From Ascaphus truei (Eukaryota; Chordata; Amphibia; Anura; Ascaphidae), in assembly GCA_036426205.1 (NCBI GenBank), contig CM071586.1, forward strand, positions 8,529,114-8,593,113: a DNA stretch of 64,000 bases, written 5' to 3'. Below, in pieces: positions 11,850 through 22,336 of this stretch (its first letter is position 1; every line of letters starts with the position of its first letter). The translations under genes were made by a program, and so were the position numbers. The notes under the pieces are model-generated. The model did no database searches. It was not told where the DNA came from and saw only the letters and a list, made by a program, of their open reading frames with translations.

Positions 11850-12823
11850 GAGGATAGTTGGCTCTAGTGTTGCTTCTGGCTCGCCAGCCGTTCCGAAGCA
11901 CGGAAGGTCTCAGAGGAGGTAGGTTTGTTGGCCGCTCTGGGGGGAGGTTGTTGGGTTTGTGGAGAGGGTATTCCGAGAGCCTTAAGGAAGTCCTGGATAT
12001 CCTCTGGGTCCACAATGGTTAGAAAGCGTCCATTTCTGGGGACCACCAGTTTGAAGCGGATGACTTGAGCCCTCAGTATAGTAGTTAAGGGTTTCATGTC
12101 TTTGCGTTTGTTGATTGTGAAGGCGGACAGGTCAGCAAAAATCTGCAGGGTGTCTTCTCCTATTTGGATGTCACCTACCCCTCTGCTAGCCACCATGATT
12201 CACCCCTTTGCAGTATAAGTATGCATTTTGACTATGATGTCTCTGCGGTGGTTGGGGTCTGGGGATTTGGGACTCAGGGCACGATGGGCGTGGTCCATCA
12301 GTAGCTCATGCTCCTGCAGATCCGAGACAAGCTTCAGGAAAATCTTGTTCAGGTAAGCTTGTATGGCGTCCGGCAGGATTGATTCTGGCACATTTCTGAT
12401 GCGGATGTTTTGTCTCCTCTGACTATTTTCCTGGTCGTCAAGGGCGTCCCTTAGCTCGTTCACAAGGCTACCAAGCCTGTTCACCTCGTCTTCTGTTGTC
12501 GATTGAGTGTAGCAGACATCCTCTACCTTTGCTTATAGTGTGTCAGCGCGTGCGGTGAGGCCATCTACGTCAGATCTGAGGCCTTCTATGGCTGAAGCCA
12601 AATCTTCTTGGAACCCCCTTCTGATTTTATTAAATAGGGCCTCAAAGAAATCTTTGTGCAGTCCGTGTTCAGGCAGTTCAAATTGGATCTGCTCCGCACT
12701 TGTCCCGGCGTGGTCGGGGTCCACGACGCCATCTTGGATCTCTGCGGCCGGCTCCATCTGGCGGTGCGCGGGTGCAAAGAACCTAGTGACCGTGTTTTGG
12801 GTCCGCTTGTTCTTTGGCAGCAT
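11850..12823 (-). pseudogene. L1 ORF1 (RNA-binding protein), copy 2, frameshifted
   Basis: It starts at the ATG at 12,821-12,823 with LPKNKRTQNTVTRFFAPAH. A helical region (about 12,640-12,480) is followed by the L1 ORF1 core: RRQNIRIRNVPES, AYLNKIF, MDHAHRAL and RRDIIVKMH (to about 12,210), then IQIFADLSAFTINKRKDMKP as read across a frame change, then LRAQVIRFKLV and a C-terminal tail to about 11,864. Order and spacing match the family. At least two frameshifts and a stop interrupt it. Confidence 0.85.
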
Positions 12824-13530
12824 TGCGGCTGCTTCGGGGAAGGTGTGGGGACTGGTGCAGCTGAGTAGTTGTTTATTTATTTAGCTCTGTGCAATGTTGC
12901 TGGGAGGATAGAGGGTTGTGGCACTCTGAGGCTCAGGCAGCAGGGCCAGATTCTTGGCAATTGGGACAGGCAGCCTTATACCCCTTTAAGGGGAGATGGT
13001 GCCTCAGAGGAGTGCGCCTTTAAGATGGCCGCTTCCTCCTCTGCAGCCATGTGGAGGGACCCGCAGTTCCTTCAGTGAGAGGGTACTCTCCCAGTGCTCT
13101 CCCCTGCCGCGATCGCCTGTTGGGGTATGTTGCTTGTTTTATTTAAGTAATTCTGTCTCGGGGGGGGGGCAAGCGGGGACCGCAGTGGAGTGATGCTGCA
13201 CAGGCTTCCTCATGGGGCCACGGGAGGCTGCCGCAGACGCGCTTCAGGCACAGCTCGCGGAGGGGGGGGGTTTCCCCGAACACCACAGTCCGACCGGAGT
13301 CCGCGGGACACCCGGAGCTTAGCTCCACCGCCTCTCCTACCTCCCGCTCCGCTCCTCCAGATGGCTCCTCCAATTTTGCGTGTGAGGCAGGGGGAGACTT
13401 CCACCGGGGGTCGAGGCTCACAGGAGGCCTCCCAGAGCGCCGGCAATCCCTCTCCAAAACGCAGGGAAAGGTCACGCTTATGCCCAGCTAGTCTTTGGGG
13501 TTCAGGGCTGTAAGGTTTGGGGGGGGGGGA

Positions 13531-13870
13531 TTTGTTTATTTAGATGCTTAAATGTTGGTTATTCGTTGGAGGGGCCCTGGAGCAAGTCTCTCAGGCAGCC
13601 ATTCCTCTTTACGTCACAGGAAGTCCCTTCTCATATAATTTTAACCTTACTATTTAATAGTAATTTTCAAATATTTACTTTAAAAATATCGAAAAAATAA
13701 TAATTATTGGATCTTGAAGAGTACAATATACACCTCTACCTCATTTCTCTAGTTACCTTCCTATGAAACTTCTGTGTTCCACAGAACAGTTTGAAGAGCA
13801 CTAAATTGTGAAACTGGTGTTTAAAATGTCAGATAAATGATTGTATCTGTTGTTATTCCATCTGCAGGAG
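13531..13870. other. 5' flank of the olfactory receptor gene
   Basis: A GC-poor flank. A pyrimidine-rich stretch ending CTGCAG at 13,861-13,866 lies directly before the receptor ATG and looks like a splice acceptor. Many olfactory receptor genes have an upstream untranslated exon joined just before the start codon. No promoter was identified here. Confidence 0.5.
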
Positions 13871-14809
13871 ATGCACACGAAGAACCAGACAATGGTCAAG
13901 GAGTTCCTGCTCCTGGGATTTCAGAATCTTCACACCTTCAAGATCTTGGTCTTCTTACTTCTCATTATTATTTATGTTGCAACAGTAGTTGCAAATCTTC
14001 TGATTATTGCACTAATATCAACTAGTCACCAGCTCCAATCCCCCATGTACTTCTTTCTCAGCCACCTTTCTCTCTCTGATGTGTTAATCTGCACCAACAT
14101 TGCCCCTTTCACTCTACAAGTCATATTAGCAGATGGAAGCCCCATATCTGCTTCAGGCTGTATCACCCAGTTGCATTTCTTTTCCTCCTCTGCAATTATA
14201 GAGTGCTGTCTCCTTACAGTGATGTCCTATGATAGGTACTTAGCCATTTGTGACCCTTTGCACTATACCTCCATTATGAATCACAGACTTCCTTATTACC
14301 TGGTTATTTGGTCTTGGATGACAGGTTTTGTTACATCTCTGATCAATACTGTTTTTATACTTCAATTGCAGTTCTGTGGCCCCAATGTCATTGACCATTT
14401 CTTCTGTGATCTTGCACCTCTACTTGAGCTATCATGCTCTGACATATCACTTGTAGAAATGTTGATATCCATAGAAGCCATTTTAATAGGAGTATTACCT
14501 TTTATATTTGTCATTGTATCATATAGCTGTATCTTCATCACCATTCTCAGGATACCCTCCACCACTGGGAGACAGAAAGCCTTCTCTACTTGCAGTGTCC
14601 ATCTAGCTGTTGTGTTCACATATTATGGGACACTGATTGTTATTTATGTGGCACCATCCAGAGGAAAATCATTGAATTTGAATAAGGTCCTATCTCTACT
14701 AAATACTATGATGACTCCACTGTTTAACCCCATTATATATAGCCTGAGGAACAAGGAGATCAGGACAGCCATGCGTAAACTGATCTTAATAAGACATTTT
14801 TTTAAATAA
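13871..14809 (+). CDS. Olfactory receptor, class A GPCR, intact single-exon gene
   Basis: A seven-transmembrane odorant receptor of 312 residues, expected in the plasma membrane of olfactory neurons and coupled to a G protein. The start is the ATG at 13,871; the frame extends upstream without an ATG and crosses a likely splice acceptor. Visible features: N-glycosylation site NQT at 5-7; TM1 at about 24-48; PMYFFLSHLSLSD at 58-70; Cys97 for the disulphide; MSYDRYLAIC at 118-127; cysteines 169, 179 and 189 in extracellular loop 2; SY at 217-218; KAFSTCSVHL at 236-245; NPIIYSLRN at 286-294. Length and motifs are normal and there is no stop or frameshift. An AATAAA overlaps the stop codon. It stands alone among repeats, with a foldback insertion 50-70 bases downstream. 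The subfamily cannot be fixed here. Confidence 0.96.
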   Translation: MHTKNQTMVKEFLLLGFQNLHTFKILVFLLLIIIYVATVVANLLIIALISTSHQLQSPMYFFLSHLSLSDVLICTNIAPFTLQVILADGSPISASGCITQLHFFSSSAIIECCLLTVMSYDRYLAICDPLHYTSIMNHRLPYYLVIWSWMTGFVTSLINTVFILQLQFCGPNVIDHFFCDLAPLLELSCSDISLVEMLISIEAILIGVLPFIFVIVSYSCIFITILRIPSTTGRQKAFSTCSVHLAVVFTYYGTLIVIYVAPSRGKSLNLNKVLSLLNTMMTPLFNPIIYSLRNKEIRTAMRKLILIRHFFK

Positions 14810-14876
14810 ATAAAAATAATATGTGAGATAAATTGGTATAGAGGCTTTCACATCACATATATTAGTGTCAACCATA

Positions 14877-15474
14877 ATGAAAAAAGAGGAACTGAGAGCA
14901 CAGCAAAAAAAAGTGTGGAACTGGAGGCCAATGGAAAAATAACAAAACATGCCTAATTAAAAAGAGAAACCTCTAACGCGTTTCTCGCCAAGGGCGCTTT
15001 ATCAAATAGGTTTCTCTTTTTATTTAGGCATGTTTCAATAAAGTTTTTGTTATTTTTCCATTGGCCTCCATTTCCACACTTTTTTGCTGTGCTCTCAGTT
15101 CCTCTTTTTTCATTATCCTGCTTACCTACCTGTGGATGCACGCTGTTGTATACCGGATGTCTTCGACTCACCAGCGGTTGATTCTGTGAGTTCCCCAATC
15201 ATTGAACTGTTTGCTGCTTTATTGTCCATCACTAGGGGATTTGGTCTGGCATTTCGGGGGTCTGCTGGTTCCCGTCGTGGGACCTCATGATCGCCGTGGT
15301 CAGCTTTTCCCCAAACTATGTGATTGCCTATGGGCATTTATTATTACAGCTCCAGCTCCACGCTTAAAGCTCTGGACTCCGGTATAGACAGGGGCAATAT
15401 GGATGCCTCCCCGTGATGCACGCGTGTCTACCGGGCTAGTAGCGCCGAACACTGAGGTTTATTCCTCTCACTGC
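14877..15474 (+). mobile_element. Foldback element flanked by a 17-bp target duplication
   Basis: Inverted arms at 14,874-14,972 and 15,008-15,116 enclose a 35-base loop with ACGCGTTTCTCG, and a unique tail runs to 15,474. The direct repeat TATTAGTGTCAACCATA at 14,860-14,876 recurs at 15,475-15,491 with one mismatch, which fits a target-site duplication. The tail contains TAGTAGCGCCGAACACTG. Duplications of this length suit target-primed retroposition. Similar plans occur at 36.8, 39.4 and 45.2 kb. No protein is encoded. Confidence 0.78.
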
Positions 15475-15491
15475 TATTAGTGCCAACCATA

Positions 15492-16159
15492 CTGTTCCAG
15501 GACCTCTAGTAACCCATATTTATTGAAGAGATTAAGTATGGTGATCCTCTAAATGATTATCAACACTGAAGTAGTCAGTGAAAATGTTTAATGAAAAAAA
15601 CAGCAAAAAAAGAAAAAAGTGCGCTGAGTTGCAGTGCCAGTGTATGGTGTGTGTGCCTAGGGCCCTTGTAGTGGAGGGGGGGGGGGGTGGGAGAGGGTGA
15701 GTGCTTTGATGTGTAGAGCAATTAACCCTAAACCCTAAAGTGGTGAATATATCATATGTGCATATCAATTTATACACTAGAAAATGTGTCAAGGTATTTG
15801 ATTGGTACAAATGATTGCCAAAGTATAATTCCCTGAATTCAATAAAGGCACTTTCCCCACATGCGTGTATTCCTTGGGGACAATCTCAACCAGGGACAAT
15901 GTTGAAGATACAATTAAAAATTAAAAACATAATAAACCAAGTTCTCGTGTTCAAGTGAATGCGTTGTCCTCGACTTTACCCTCTTGCTCACCCATTCAAG
16001 AGAAGTTATGCACATTTAAGGATTTTTGCATGGTTAGGGATATGGAGGACCTCTAGGATGAACAAGGAGTCTCCCCTAGGGCACTCCCTGTACCTACCTT
16101 AGTGACTTGAATTCCGGACAAGAGGCAAATCAATTTTCTAGCCAATACAGTACATGTGA
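15492..16159. other. No gene; possible upstream part of the Penelope-like element
   Basis: AT-rich, with a G run at 15,679-15,690. AACAGCAAAAAAAG near 15,600 resembles the arm start of the foldback at 14.9 kb. From about 16,000 the sequence may be the decayed N-terminal part of the Penelope-like ORF, but no clear motif is readable. Confidence 0.4.
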
Positions 16160-17670
16160 AGGGTCATTTTTTGACAATGTTCGAAAATTTGGTCATTAGA
16201 GACTTGCATCTCTTAGCACAAAGGTTCTCTCTCACATTTTGACTGTGACAATCTTGAAATAACTGCTTTGAAGTCATTACAAGATAATCTTTCATTTGTC
16301 ATCAAACGTGCTGACAAGGGGGATGCCGTGGTGGTCAAGAGTAGGGTTGACTACTTCAAAGAAGTTTTACGTCAACTTGAGGATTCATGTTACCATTGGA
16401 CCCCACAAATGAGTTGATGATGATCGTGCAAGATCTTGTTGACCTTGGTATTGTCACGGAAGTTCTTTCCAGGGAAGAGGTCCAGTTCTTTGTCAACCCC
16501 CACCCTGTCATTCCCATCTTCCACCATCTCCCAAAGATCTGTTAGACGTTGGTCGAACCCCCTGGTCGGCCAATAGTCTCCAGTATTGGATCTTTGGGAG
16601 ATGGATAATCAAGGTATGTAAACTGTTATCTATAGCCTATTGTCAGGAGGCTTCCTCATTCATCTTGGATTTAGGCGATCTATTAAGTCAACTCAAAGAA
16701 GTCAAATGGGATAACTAGTATGTCTGGGTTACTCTTGACGTAACATCCCTTTATTTGATGATAAGACATAACCTGGGGTTGGTGACTGTCCGCCACTTTG
16801 TTGAGGGTCCTGATAGTTTAATCTTTCACACCACTTTTATTTTGAATGCAATCTCTTTCTTACTCACTTCTTTTCGTTTAATCACAAATTTTATTTATAA
16901 ACAGAAAAAAAGGATGCGTTAAAACACACAATAAATGATCTAAACTACATAAACAATTGTGGGGTTGGTGCAGCAGGAAAAGAGAGCTGTTCCCAGTTCC
17001 AAAAATGAAGTGTCCAAAGAACTCAGCACACCTCAAATAAAGAAGAAAAGAAAGAATAGTGAAGCAAGTTCACAAAATTCAAAACAAATGACCAGTTGTA
17101 AAATATGCCCTTACATGAAAGTGCCTGGACCCAGACACTGAAAGGTTTCTTTACTCCTCCTCTCCTGCAGCATTGAACAGAAAAACAGAGCCTCTTCATA
17201 AAATCTCCAGCTTTATAAGGGTAAACTCACACAAAGCAGAGTATACACATAATGTACACAAAACAAGAGCCAGCCACTGAAGACTTTCTTTCCCCTCTGG
17301 TGACCAAAACTCTCCTCGCCGTTCCAGCCGGCATCTGACGTCACTTCTGTTTTGGGCGTTGCAGCAAAACTGGTCCCCCCTAGCCCTACGCGTTTCATAG
17401 GTTGTTCCTGATTTCTCCATTGGCATTAATTAATTCTAACACATTCAATAAAAGTAACTCGAAGAAACAAGGTTACGGTCACATTGTTTATAATTTATAG
17501 ATATTGGATAATTCTTTGCATGGACCCAAACTTACGCAAGTTTGTAGAACCTGGTCCCAGTTTCATTTTTAGATGGGCTAAAACAATTGCTTCTTATATT
17601 TCACCCAGTGAAATCTCTACCCTTGTGAAAAAGACCTTGCCATTTCTGACCAAAGCTTCTTGTAAGTAGG
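16160..17670 (+). pseudogene. Penelope-like retroelement (Neptune-like) reverse transcriptase, broken
   Basis: Plus-strand translation near 16,265-16,340 gives LQDNLSFVIKRADKGDAVVV, the N-terminal block of Penelope-like reverse transcriptases. It continues through FHHLPKI, PPGRPIVSSIGSLG (about 16,560-16,600), YVNCYL, then VWVTLDVTSLY (about 16,725-16,755) with the motif A aspartate, and ends near 16,915 with a decayed FNHKFYLQKK-like block. After about 550 bases of other sequence, DPNLRKFVEPGPSFIFRWAK and ASYISPSE occur at 17,530-17,620, which resembles the stretch between reverse transcriptase and GIY-YIG endonuclease in this class. Stops and frameshifts abound. The intervening 16,930-17,470 may be a later insertion and carries ACGCGTTTCATAGG at about 17,388. 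Confidence 0.75.
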
Positions 17671-19079
17671 GTTTCCGTTTTAACACCATTGAAGATCAGC
17701 TGTTTTTTGTCACCCTCATGGTTCATTTTATATGATAGATATTATCATGTTTTAATAAATACTGTTCTAGTTTATCACTAGGTGTCTTTTTATGTTATAT
17801 TGGTTTGTTAGTAGTATAGATTGCCCTTACCCAGCAGGTATATGCTATGATTTGTCCCTTTGTCTTGTTTCTTGTTTCATGGTTTGCAAGATCATCTGTG
17901 CAGTCTTTTTGAGGATCACAGGACTTTCCATTTGGACATTGATTGATGATCAGGATAACACAGTCGGTGTATGTTTTCGTTTGGTGCCAGGTTTATTTAC
18001 AGGGTATATTCATTCATATGGCCAAGTTCATATGATGATATTGGCCATATGCATTTAAGAAATCCTGTATGAATTCAAATACAGTGGATATCTACTTTGG
18101 GATTTATAAAGGAATCTGGTAGGGACATGCATATGTTTTTAATAAATTTTTCTTTCTTTCGTATGTTATTATACATATATTATGTTCATTGTCCGTTATG
18201 GGGCTGGTTAAAGTTTTCTGCTTTGTATTTTTCAGTCAGCTGACATTCATAGCCAATGGGGATAATGTTGCGTAAGCGTGACTCTATCCTGAGTCGCGGT
18301 CTGATAATGTAATTCCCCGTGATGAATGGCACAAAAGGGTATGTATTTAAAATGTATGCTTTAGTATGGTACCTTACACCTTGATAAAGTGCTTGCGCAT
18401 AAAATGCATAGGTGTACTCCCATCTTTTATTCTTTGTGAGCTACAGAATAAATTGATCTTTATTTGGAATTGCCCTGGATACTTCATTTTTCTTCAGTGT
18501 TGGCTGTGCTCCGCTTCTACTCACCGTCTTCTGATAAGACTATACCCTGTACACACACACACACGAGAAAAGGTTTGTGAACCCTTAGGATTTATATATA
18601 CTTCAAATCTAAAATGTTATTCGATCTTAACCTAAGTTCTGATAATAGATACAAATACTTGAAAGAAAGAAAGAAAGTCCTCCATAGCGTTGGATCTCCA
18701 GATTAGTGCACAAAATTATGTGAACATGTAAAGAAATGACAAAATGTCTCAGTTTAAATTCTTACAAGTATATATTCTTGTAAACCACCATAAAGTGAAA
18801 TAATACATTAAACAGTTTAAGTGACCAATTACTCCTTAATCACACACTCTGAGGAGATGATTTAGTGGTGAACAAGGTAATCAGGACTGTGATATTTCCA
18901 GATGGAATGGTCTATATAGTGCAGAGTGATACCTTAATAGCACCAGTAGTCATGCATGTTGATAAAAACTCTGGAATACTTAACTCTCCCTTCTAGGAGT
19001 ATACTTGGGAGTAGTTCAAGCAACCATTCATGTAAAGAAAAAGATCATTCACAAGATTATAATAATTAATAATAATTAA
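17671..19079. other. No gene recognised; AT-rich with simple repeats
   Basis: Contains (CA)n at about 18,551-18,566, GAAA repeats at about 18,660-18,675 and AATAATTAAT repeats at 19,059-19,090. CTTGATAAAGTGCTTGCGCA at about 18,380 resembles the loop motif of the nearby foldback elements. No convincing coding sequence. Confidence 0.5.
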
Positions 19080-21170
19080 TAATAATTAAACATTAAAAAA
19101 GAAATATAAGGAATGTAACAAAAATTGCAAAAGGGCAATCAAATTAGCAAAAATGGATAATGAAAAAAGGATTGTAATAGAAAGTAAGGTCAACCGTAAA
19201 AAGTTCTTTAAGTAACTTAATAAAATAAAATGAGAAAAGAAAATATAGGATCCTTTCAGTGTGAGATGGGTAGGCAGATTATTGGAGATAAGGAAAAAGC
19301 AGAGGTATTAAACAAATTCTTTGCCTCTGTGTTTACCAGGGAGGAATCAAGTTCAATAGTAGTGCCGCAGGAGGAAGCCACAACCTCCATATTAATGAAC
19401 AATTGGTTAACTGAGGAAGAAGTTCATAAGCAACTTGAAAAAATTAAAGTAAATAAGGCACCTGGCCCAGGTGGCATACATCCAAGAGTTCAAGGAGTTA
19501 AGCTCAGTAATAGCCAAACCATTACATTTAATATTCAAGGACTCCATTTCCACAGGCTCAGTACCACAAGATTGGCGTAAAGCAGATGTGGTGCCTATAT
19601 TTAAAAAGGGAGCTAGATCACAAATGGGGAATTACAGACCTGTAAGCCTGACTTCAATAGTGAGGAAACTACTTGAAGGTTTAATACAGATTAATATTCA
19701 GGAATACCTAATGGAAAACAAAATTGTTAGTAATAGTCAGCATGGATATATGAAGGATAGATCATGCCAAACTAACCTTATTTGTTTCTTTGAGGAGGTA
19801 AGTAGGAATTTAGACCAGGGTAATGCAGTTGATGTGGTCTACTTAGATTTTGCAAAGGCTTTTGATATGGTTTCACACAAGAGGTTGGTGTACAAAATAA
19901 AGAAAATTGGACTCAGTACTAATATATGCATCTGGATTGAAAACTGGTTAAAGAACAAACAACAGAGGGTTGTCATAAATGGAACTTTTTCAGGTTGGGC
20001 TAAAGTCGTGAGTGGAGTACCTCAGGGATCAGTACTGGGACCCCTGCTTTTTAACTTGTTTATTAATGACCTTGAGATTGGCATCGAGAGCAAAGTCTCC
20101 ATCTTTGCTAATGATACTAAATTGTGTAAGGTAATAGAATCAGAGCAGGATGTAATTTCTCTTCAGAAGTACTTGGAAAGACTGGAAACGTGGGCTGGTA
20201 AATGGCAGATGAGGTTTAATACAGATAAATGTAAGGTTATGCATTTTGGATGCAAGAATAAAAAGGCGACTTACAAATTAAATGGGGATAAATTGGGGGA
20301 ATCCTTGATGGAGAAGGATTTAGGAGTGCTTGTAGACAGCAGGCTTAACAATAGTGCCAAAAGTCATGCAGTAGCGGCAAAGGCAAACAAGATCTTATCT
20401 TGCATCAAATGGGCAATGGATGGAAGGGAAGTAAACATAATTATGCCCCTTTACAAAGCATTAGTAAGACCACACCTTGAATATGGAGTACAATTTTGGG
20501 CACCAATCCTAAGAAAAGACATTATGGAACTAGAGAGAGTGCAGAGAAGAGCCACCAAATTAATGAAGGGGATGGACAATCTAACTTATGAGGAGAGACT
20601 AGCTAAATTAGATTTATTTACATTAGAAAAGAGGCGTCTAAGAGGGGATATGATGATAACTATATACAAATATATTCGGGGACAATACAAGGAGCTTTCA
20701 AAAGAACTATTCATCCCACGGGCAGTACAAAGAACTCGGGGCATCCCTTAAGGTTGGAGGAAAGGAGATTTCACCAGCAACAAAGGAAAGGGTTCTTTAC
20801 AGTAAGGGCAGTTAAAATGTGGAATTCATTACCCAAGAAGACTGTGATGGCAGATACAATAGATTTGTTCAAAAAAAGGTTGGACATCTTTATAGATAGG
20901 AAAGGTATGCAGGGATATACCAACTAAGTATACATGGGAAGGATGTTGATCCAGGAATTAATCCGATTGCCAATTCTTGGAGTCAGGAAGGAATTTATTT
21001 TTCCCCTTATGAGATGTCATTGGATGATGTGACTCTGGGGTTTTGTTTTCCTTCCTCTGGATCAATAAGTATAGATATATGATAAAATATCTGTTGTCTA
21101 AATTTAGCATAGGTTGAACTTGATGGACGGAAGTCTTTTTTCAACCTCATCTACTATTTAACTATGTAAA
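19080..21170 (+). mobile_element. CR1 LINE, 5'-truncated, with 3' end
   Basis: A chicken-repeat-1 type non-LTR retrotransposon. The 5' part is truncated within ORF2; the reverse transcriptase, the C-terminus and a short 3' UTR are present. The 3' UTR ends near 21,170 with GAACTTGATGGACGG, then TTTTTTCAACCTCATCTACT and CTATGT, a terminal pattern also seen at 42.5 kb and, reversed, at 62.3 kb. Confidence 0.9.
19230..20935 (+). pseudogene. CR1 ORF2 reverse transcriptase with two frameshifts and a lost catalytic Asp
   Basis: The reverse transcriptase copies element RNA at the nicked target. The linker (GDKEKAEVLNKFFASVFT, KVNKAPGPGGIHPRV) lies at 19,280-19,490, then a frameshift leads into a 426-codon frame from 19,471. 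Motifs in that frame: VPIFKKG, NYRPVSLTS, NSQHGYMKDRSCQTNL, DVVYLDFAKAFD, SGVPQGSVLGPLLFNLFIND, then FANDTKL where FADDTKL is expected (Asn codon at 20,110-20,112). It continues with EKDLGVLVDSRL, PHLEYGVQFWAP and LERVQRRATKL. Another frameshift near 20,750 separates RLEERRFHQQQRKGFFTVRA and the end at about 20,930. The missing aspartate alone would inactivate it. Confidence 0.93.
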
Positions 21171-21711
21171 ACAAAGACTATGGAAGCTCACTTACAAAGT
21201 ACAAATAAAAAGTGTGCATTGAGTAAGGTAGATGCTTTCCTGGACCCTCCGGACTTGGATCTTTGGAGCCTCTACTGCCGAGCTTGATTTGAATGTCTGG
21301 CCATGTCTCTCAGACCGCGCTTTTCCTCCAGTCGGTCCCCCAGACTCTTCGCCACACTTCCCACGTGCCGTTGTGCTGACGTTAAGTTATATTTGCCCTA
21401 GATTTAGTCTAGAAGAGATGATTTCCCCCTCTCCACCCCCCCCCCAACCCACCAGCTACTAAAGATCTATAGCAGCTGCATAGGGGGGAATCCTCCTTTC
21501 TAGACTAAATATAGGGCAAATGTATGTATGAGGCGAAGCATCTGGGGACAGACTGGAGGGAAAGCGCGGTCTGAGAGACACGACCAGATATCCATATCGG
21601 CAGCAGAGGCTCCAAAGATTCAAGTCCGGGGGGTCCAGGAAAGTGTCTACCTTACTCAATGCACACTTTTTATTTGTACTTTGTGAGTGAGATTCCATTG
21701 TCTCTGTTTTA
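21170..21711. repeat. Foldback repeat, about 250-base arms
   Basis: An arm from 21,170 to about 21,430 is repeated in inverted orientation from about 21,487 to 21,711. Both arms carry ACAAATAAAAAGTGTGCATT and TGAGTAAGGTAGA, and a shared CTCAGACCGCGCTTT block. Identity is roughly 80-85 percent by eye, with a C-rich loop. It begins directly at the CR1 3' end. No target duplication was found and no protein is encoded. Confidence 0.75.
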
Positions 21712-22336
21712 TAAAGTTAAAGTATATAATCCAAAAGTCATCCAGGCTGCAGGAATCTGGACAATCAAAAAGTTGTGTCATGTCTTCTCACCACAAACCG
21801 GACTAGACCACGAGGCATAGGTGGGGCTGTATATAACCGCCACCCTACAACCGCGGGGGCAGGTCCGGATTTCAGAGTTGGTGTCGGTATTTGGCTCAGG
21901 GCTGAAGAGTGCAGGATAGTGGAGGTACTTGCCGTAGTCAGGGGTTGGAGAGAGTAGAGTAGTCAAAGTCTGAAGCCATGGACGAGGAGGGGAGAGAGTA
22001 GAAGTCCAGTTGATGAGCCGAGGTCCAAGGATGTCAGAGATCAGAAGTCCGGGTCAAGCTAGGGTCAAACGAAATGCACAAGAATAATGTAAAATCGCAA
22101 CTGCAGGTTGTAGCAACCCTGATGGAACGAAAGTCTATACTCAGCAATCAGCATAGGACTGATTGAGCATATAAGGGAGCAAGGACCAATGAGAGCGTCC
22201 CAAGGGATTACGTCAGACATGTGGAGCAACTATAGGAGAAAGCATGATGTGTTTCCACACACCTGTATAGTGGAGACCAAACTCACAAAATTTCAGATTA
22301 TTATATAGAGTGGGGCCTCCCTGAAGATCTATCTAA
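21712..22336. other. No gene recognised
   Basis: Mixed-composition non-coding sequence with several AAGTCC/GGTCAA words, possibly part of an unclassified retroelement. Nothing definable. Confidence 0.4.

Larger units (their letters stand above)
7500..13530 (-). mobile_element. L1/Tx1-type LINE, copy 2, nearly full length but frameshifted
   Basis: Same family as the copy at 1-5.2 kb. Its 5' end is near 13,530 and it reads leftward to about 7,500. In element order: ORF1 (12.82 to about 11.85 kb), a long pyrimidine-rich inter-ORF region, endonuclease (10.09 to about 9.2 kb), and reverse transcriptase (about 9.1 to 7.5 kb). Relative to copy 1 it keeps the catalytic palm but lacks the C-terminal SRARGGMGVPDL region, so it ends early in ORF2. 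The density of single-base indels is high everywhere. Confidence 0.87.
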
